Positions 6,778-9,382 of a stretch of DNA of 9,382 bases are shown here, piece after piece (the stretch's first letter is position 1; the number at the start of each line of letters is the position of its first letter). Origin of the DNA: a bacterium (lineage in GTDB: Bacteria > Muiribacteriota > Ozemobacteria > Ozemobacterales > Ozemobacteraceae); NCBI GenBank assembly GCA_016192885.1, contig JACPTH010000159.1, forward strand, positions 1 to 9,382, given 5' to 3'. The notes beneath the pieces are model-generated. The model had not been told where the DNA came from. It was given only the letters and a program-made list of their open reading frames with translations, and did not search any database. The translations under genes were made by a program, and so were the position numbers.

Positions 6778-7992
6778 TCATTTTAGCACAACATCCCTGG
6801 CATTCCAAGAAGAAGAAAAGGCTTTTTTTGAGCGTTTAAAAACCACTATGCGATGGTTTCCGGAGTCAAGAATGAAAACAAAATTTTCTAATGAAACTAA
6901 ATCGGAGGGCGCACGCAACCTATCCCCTTTTGAAGCTTTTGGAAAAAAATCCAAACGTTTACCATCCGGAGTAAAAATGCTAACTTCATTAGTTCTATCA
7001 TCGGAAACCCAAATCAAGCCATCCGGATCAACCGAGATCCCGACCGGGGAATTTAAATTGTCTTTGATCTCAAAAAGGTGAGAACCAAAGCGGTCGAAAA
7101 CCTGAATTCGGCGGTGGCCGCGATCGCAAACGTAAATCTTACCGTCGGGATCAACCGCAACCTGGCTTGGATCTTTAAACTGCCATTTGCTCCAACCAAA
7201 CCCTCCAAGCTCAAAAAGCTTTACTCCGCTTGGGGATAGCTTCAAAACTCTATCAGAACGACTATCCACCGCCCACACATTGTTTTCATTGTCAACAACT
7301 ATTCCCTTTGGTTGGTCAAGCCTATTCTGCCGGTCATCTTTTTTTGGAAAAAGATTACCTCTAAAACTTTTATATGCGTCAAATTCGCAAATTCGATTAT
7401 TATTGAGATCGGCCACGTACATGTTGGAAAAACCACCCGGGGCCACATCCCATGGTTCATTTAGGCTGTCTTCGCGCTCTTCCATGGAATCTCCAAAAGC
7501 GACTCCGAACCCTCCATACTGGCTGATAAACCTGCCATCCGCGGACAGACGAACCACGCGATCGTTCCCGGTGTCGCACACGTACAACTCTTTATGCGTT
7601 GGATCCCACCCCATTCCCATCGGCCTAATAAATTGACGCTCGCCTTTTCCCGCTCTACCAATTGTTGCGCTGGGTTCGATGTTAAGCGTAAAGCATTCTA
7701 AAGTACCGGTTTTACCGGAAACAATATTCGTCGGGAGGATTACGGATTGCGTTCCGGCCTCGAGCCACTTTGGCCCCCACAACCGCTCATGCGCCTTTTT
7801 CCCTTTAACAAGAGAAATTATGGAAACTAAACCCGAATTTGAAAGGAAAAATTGAAACCCTGACGAATCGGAGGCGACGGTCAAAATAAGCGGAATAGGG
7901 CAATCAATCGATTCAAGCGCCTCTTCCGCCCGGCAAAAATCGCAGCCGATTGAAAAGGCCAGAATGATAACAAGGAGTTGAAAGCCGACCAA
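6778..7992 (-). CDS. Exported NHL-repeat beta-propeller protein with N-terminal beta domain
   Basis: A protein of 404 residues from the TTG at 7992, or 409 if it starts at the AUU at 8007. A hydrophobic signal segment (VGFQLLVIILAFSIG) ends near CRA-EE around residue 22. Residues about 35-108 form a beta-rich domain; the pattern LSNSGLVSIISL ... GPKWLEAGTQSV resembles FlgD-type Ig-like domains, a tentative match. The rest is a six-bladed NHL propeller, with blade motifs at VCDTGNDRVVRL (138), VADLNNNRICEF (193), AVDSRSDRVLKL (241), VCDRGHRRIQVF (288), VSDDRTNEVSIF (329) and ILDSGNHRIVVF (374). NHL propellers usually serve as binding scaffolds, sometimes as lyases or hydrolases; no catalytic signature stands out. 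It lies 122 bases before the TPR lipoprotein gene and 60-75 bases after the ABC ATPase gene. An envelope or extracellular binding role is inferred; the ligand is unknown. Confidence 0.88.
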   Translation of the reverse strand: MVGFQLLVIILAFSIGCDFCRAEEALESIDCPIPLILTVASDSSGFQFFLSNSGLVSIISLVKGKKAHERLWGPKWLEAGTQSVILPTNIVSGKTGTLECFTLNIEPSATIGRAGKGERQFIRPMGMGWDPTHKELYVCDTGNDRVVRLSADGRFISQYGGFGVAFGDSMEEREDSLNEPWDVAPGGFSNMYVADLNNNRICEFDAYKSFRGNLFPKKDDRQNRLDQPKGIVVDNENNVWAVDSRSDRVLKLSPSGVKLFELGGFGWSKWQFKDPSQVAVDPDGKIYVCDRGHRRIQVFDRFGSHLFEIKDNLNSPVGISVDPDGLIWVSDDRTNEVSIFTPDGKRLDFFPKASKGDRLRAPSDLVSLENFVFILDSGNHRIVVFKRSKKAFSSSWNARDVVLK

Positions 7993-8004
7993 ACAACGCC
8001 TATG

Positions 8005-8021
8005 AATTTATCTTTCTTCCT
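8005..8021 (-). promoter_or_regulatory. Shine-Dalgarno site and probable AUU start codon of the NHL protein
   Basis: AGGAAG (8021-8016) is followed after 8 bases by ATT (8007-8005), in frame with the NHL gene and directly after an in-frame TAA. The five codons between it and the TTG at 7992 add His-Arg-Arg-Cys after the initiator, giving the signal peptide the basic n-region it otherwise lacks. The TTG itself sits 23 bases from this site and has no ribosome binding site of its own. AUU initiation is rare (known for infC), so this is an inference. Confidence 0.5.
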
Positions 8022-8043
8022 TTGCTTAATTATTCCGACAAAT

Positions 8044-8066
8044 TTCTGAATTCAGTATTCTGAATT
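8044..8066 (-). repeat. Short direct repeat and hairpin after the ABC ATPase gene
   Basis: Two copies of TTCTGAATT (8044-8052 and 8058-8066, plus strand) are separated by CAGTA. Because CTGAATTCAG (8046-8055) is a palindrome, the region can also fold as a 7-bp stem AATTCAG/CTGAATT with loop AATA (8049-8066) just after the ATPase stop. The stem is AT-rich and no U-run follows, so it is not a convincing terminator; it could protect an mRNA end or be an operator. Function is unknown. Confidence 0.35.
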
Positions 8067-8067
8067 T

Positions 8068-8820
8068 TTACCATCTGAACGGTTGTAGCACTTCAAAGAC
8101 TCCCTCTCCGTAAACCCTATCCAAATCAATCTGATTAATTACTTCCGTTGGAGTTCCCTCGCGAAAAATCCGTCGATCGTTTAAAACCAACATTCTGTCA
8201 AAAAACCTGGCAAGGTTAACGTCATGCAAAACCGCCAAAATACCCATCCCATTAGCTTTCGAAAGGCGTCTAAGAATGGTCACAATTTCCTGTTGATGCC
8301 CTGGATCCAAGTGGGAGGTGGGTTCGTCCAGAAGAAGGAATTTGGTTTGGGAAACCAGGGACATCCCAAGCCGAACTCTCTGCTTTTCTCCCCTGCTTAA
8401 GTCTCGATAGGTTCGATCAAGTAAAGCCTCTAGCTTCAACATTGAGACAACCTTGGAAACGATTTCGTGATCAGACTCGGAAAAACTACCCAAAAAACCC
8501 ACGTGAGGCGCCCTCCCTAAAAGAAGCATCTCTCGAACCGGATAGAAAAAAAAGGTCTCGCCATCGGAATCGACGAGGGAAACAATCTTTGCCAACTCAA
8601 GCGGGGAAAGTTTGTTTAACGAAATTCCCCCCCATTCAATTGTTCCTTGGTGGTGCTTCATAAAACCGGTAAGACACCTAAGAAGAGTCGATTTTCCGCT
8701 TCCGTTGACCCCTAAAAGCGCGACGAATTCGCCTTGATTTAAGGAAAAGGAAATCCCGTCAAGAAGCGGTTTATCATGAAAGGAAAAATTAAGATTCGAA
8801 ACATTTAGTCCGAGGGTCAT
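8068..8820 (-). CDS. ABC transporter ATPase, FecE/BtuD/HmuV type
   Basis: A 250-residue nucleotide-binding subunit of a type II (FecCD/BtuCD-like) importer on the cytoplasmic face of the inner membrane. Walker A is GVNGSGKST (37-45), the signature is LSRGEKQR (141-148), Walker B is FLLLDEPTSHLD (161-172) with Glu166 as catalytic base, and the switch histidine is His199 in AVLHDVN. The subfamily marker VREMLLLGRAPH (95-106) is typical of haem, iron-siderophore and cobalamin importers. Two deviations are seen. The Q-loop glutamine expected in the AVVPQ-like segment is replaced by Ser85 (SLVDSDGETF), and the signature has Arg in place of the first of the usual Gly-Gly. The ATG comes 20 bases after the permease stop, directly after an in-frame TAA. 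No good ribosome binding site is seen, which suggests coupling to the permease gene. The substrate cannot be told from this subunit. Confidence 0.93.
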   Translation of the reverse strand: MTLGLNVSNLNFSFHDKPLLDGISFSLNQGEFVALLGVNGSGKSTLLRCLTGFMKHHQGTIEWGGISLNKLSPLELAKIVSLVDSDGETFFFYPVREMLLLGRAPHVGFLGSFSESDHEIVSKVVSMLKLEALLDRTYRDLSRGEKQRVRLGMSLVSQTKFLLLDEPTSHLDPGHQQEIVTILRRLSKANGMGILAVLHDVNLARFFDRMLVLNDRRIFREGTPTEVINQIDLDRVYGEGVFEVLQPFRW

Positions 8821-8840
8821 TTACAGTGTATCCATTAAGT

Positions 8841-9382
8841 CTAGAACGGCAGCATTCGAGCGTTGCGAACCAGTAGCCAGAGAAAAAATGGAGCCCCAAT
8901 AAAGGCGGTCAAAATTCCTACCGGAAGCTCCGTACCCGTCAGTGCGATTCTGGCAATGGTATCCGTTAACATTAGGAGAACTCCGCCGGACAAAGCGCAG
9001 ATGGGAACAAGAACTCGATGATTCGCTCCGCAAAGCAACCTAGAAGCATGGGGAACGAACATTCCAACGAAACCTATCATGCCCGACATTGATACCGCTA
9101 CGGCGGAAAGAAGCGAAGCGCAGATAAGAGCCACCCATTTCATTTTCTCTACATCAAGACCTAAATGGTAAGCCTGAAAATCCCCAAGCGCCATCAAATT
9201 TAAAGGATGAGCGAAAAGCCAGAGGATAATAAACGTTGAAAATGCTATTAAACCCATTGGCAAGAAAAGTCTGGTTTCAGGAAGCCCCAAACTTCCCGCA
9301 AGCCAAAAAAATATTCGAGGCATATCTTGACCCGATGCAAAAAGAAGCATTGAGATCAGCGCGGAAAAAAAAGCGTTCAAAA
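8841..9382 (-). CDS. FecCD-family ABC transporter permease, C-terminal half (5' end beyond the window)
   Basis: The last 179 residues of an inner-membrane permease; full-length family members have about 330-350, so roughly half lies outside the window. About five hydrophobic segments are visible, around residues 1-15, 38-58, 82-109, 124-143 and 153-171 of the visible part. The family signatures are clear: FWLAGSLG (25-32), GMIGFVGMFVPHASR (100-114), GANHRVLVPICALSGGVLL (118-136) and TELPVGILTAFIGAPFF (150-166). The loop after GFVGMFVPHASR should contact the ATPase. The frame is open to the window edge and the first visible codon, TTG, is internal rather than a start. It pairs with the ATPase gene 20 bases downstream. 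A periplasmic binding protein is not in the window and may lie upstream. The substrate (iron-siderophore, haem, cobalamin or other metal complex) is undetermined. Confidence 0.93.
   Translation of the reverse strand, partial: LNAFFSALISMLLFASGQDMPRIFFWLAGSLGLPETRLFLPMGLIAFSTFIILWLFAHPLNLMALGDFQAYHLGLDVEKMKWVALICASLLSAVAVSMSGMIGFVGMFVPHASRLLCGANHRVLVPICALSGGVLLMLTDTIARIALTGTELPVGILTAFIGAPFFLWLLVRNARMLPF

Noticed and set aside
7187..7636. Plus-strand frame of 149 codons inside the NHL gene
   Set aside because: It is antisense to a clearly conserved NHL propeller, has low-complexity Ser/Leu/Pro-rich content and no ribosome binding site. The same holds for the plus-strand frames at 3936-4295 and 5026-5364 inside the radical SAM gene.
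8821..9033. A 70-codon minus-strand frame overlapping the permease end
   Set aside because: It is an out-of-frame shadow of the conserved FecCD C-terminus.
8068..9382. Assigning the importer to cobalamin because a B12-type radical SAM gene is nearby
   Set aside because: The ATPase and permease families cannot be told apart by substrate from these parts, no cobalamin riboswitch is seen, and the binding protein is outside the window.

Overview
The window reads as ordinary bacterial chromosome carrying eight genes, all on the minus strand and tightly packed; the plus-strand reading frames are shadows. Two genes run off the edges: the secreted peptidase at the left (its 3' end is missing) and the ABC permease at the right (its 5' end is missing). 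The lipoprotein with a lipobox, the exported proteins and a FecCD-type importer suggest a diderm (Gram-negative type) bacterium of moderate, slightly AT-leaning composition. No rRNA, tRNA or ribosomal protein gene is present to fix the phylum, and I do not assign one. I see no transposase, CRISPR array, tRNA, integrase or other sign of a mobile element.

In the direction of transcription (right to left): (1) 9382-8841 and 8820-8068 encode the permease and ATPase of a FecCD/BtuCD-type importer for an iron complex, haem, cobalamin or similar substrate. (2) 7992-6778 encodes an exported six-blade NHL beta-propeller with an N-terminal beta domain. Its real start is probably an AUU codon 15 bases upstream of the first conventional start. 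(3) 6655-5678 encodes a lipoprotein with seven uninterrupted TPR units; a nine-G run takes the place of its ribosome binding site. (4) 5675-3867 and 3870-3205 encode a B12-binding-type radical SAM protein (TIGR03960-like) and its usual partner (DUF2344/TIGR03936-like), overlapping by ATGA. (5) 3091-1592 encodes ribonuclease G, which in many bacteria follows this radical SAM pair. (6) 1508 to the left edge encodes a gingipain-type (family C25) secreted cysteine peptidase, with its own near-consensus sigma-70-like promoter.

The lipoprotein, radical SAM and DUF2344 genes are joined by a 2-base gap and a 4-base overlap, so they probably form one transcription unit. RNase G follows after 113 bases and may belong to it. 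In many genomes rplU-rpmA-obg comes after RNase G; here the peptidase with its own promoter comes instead. The points most worth checking are the C25 peptidase, the probable AUU start, the G9 run at the lipoprotein start, the missing Q-loop glutamine in the ABC ATPase, and the short C-terminus of the radical SAM protein. I found no clear evidence of a wholly new multi-gene system.
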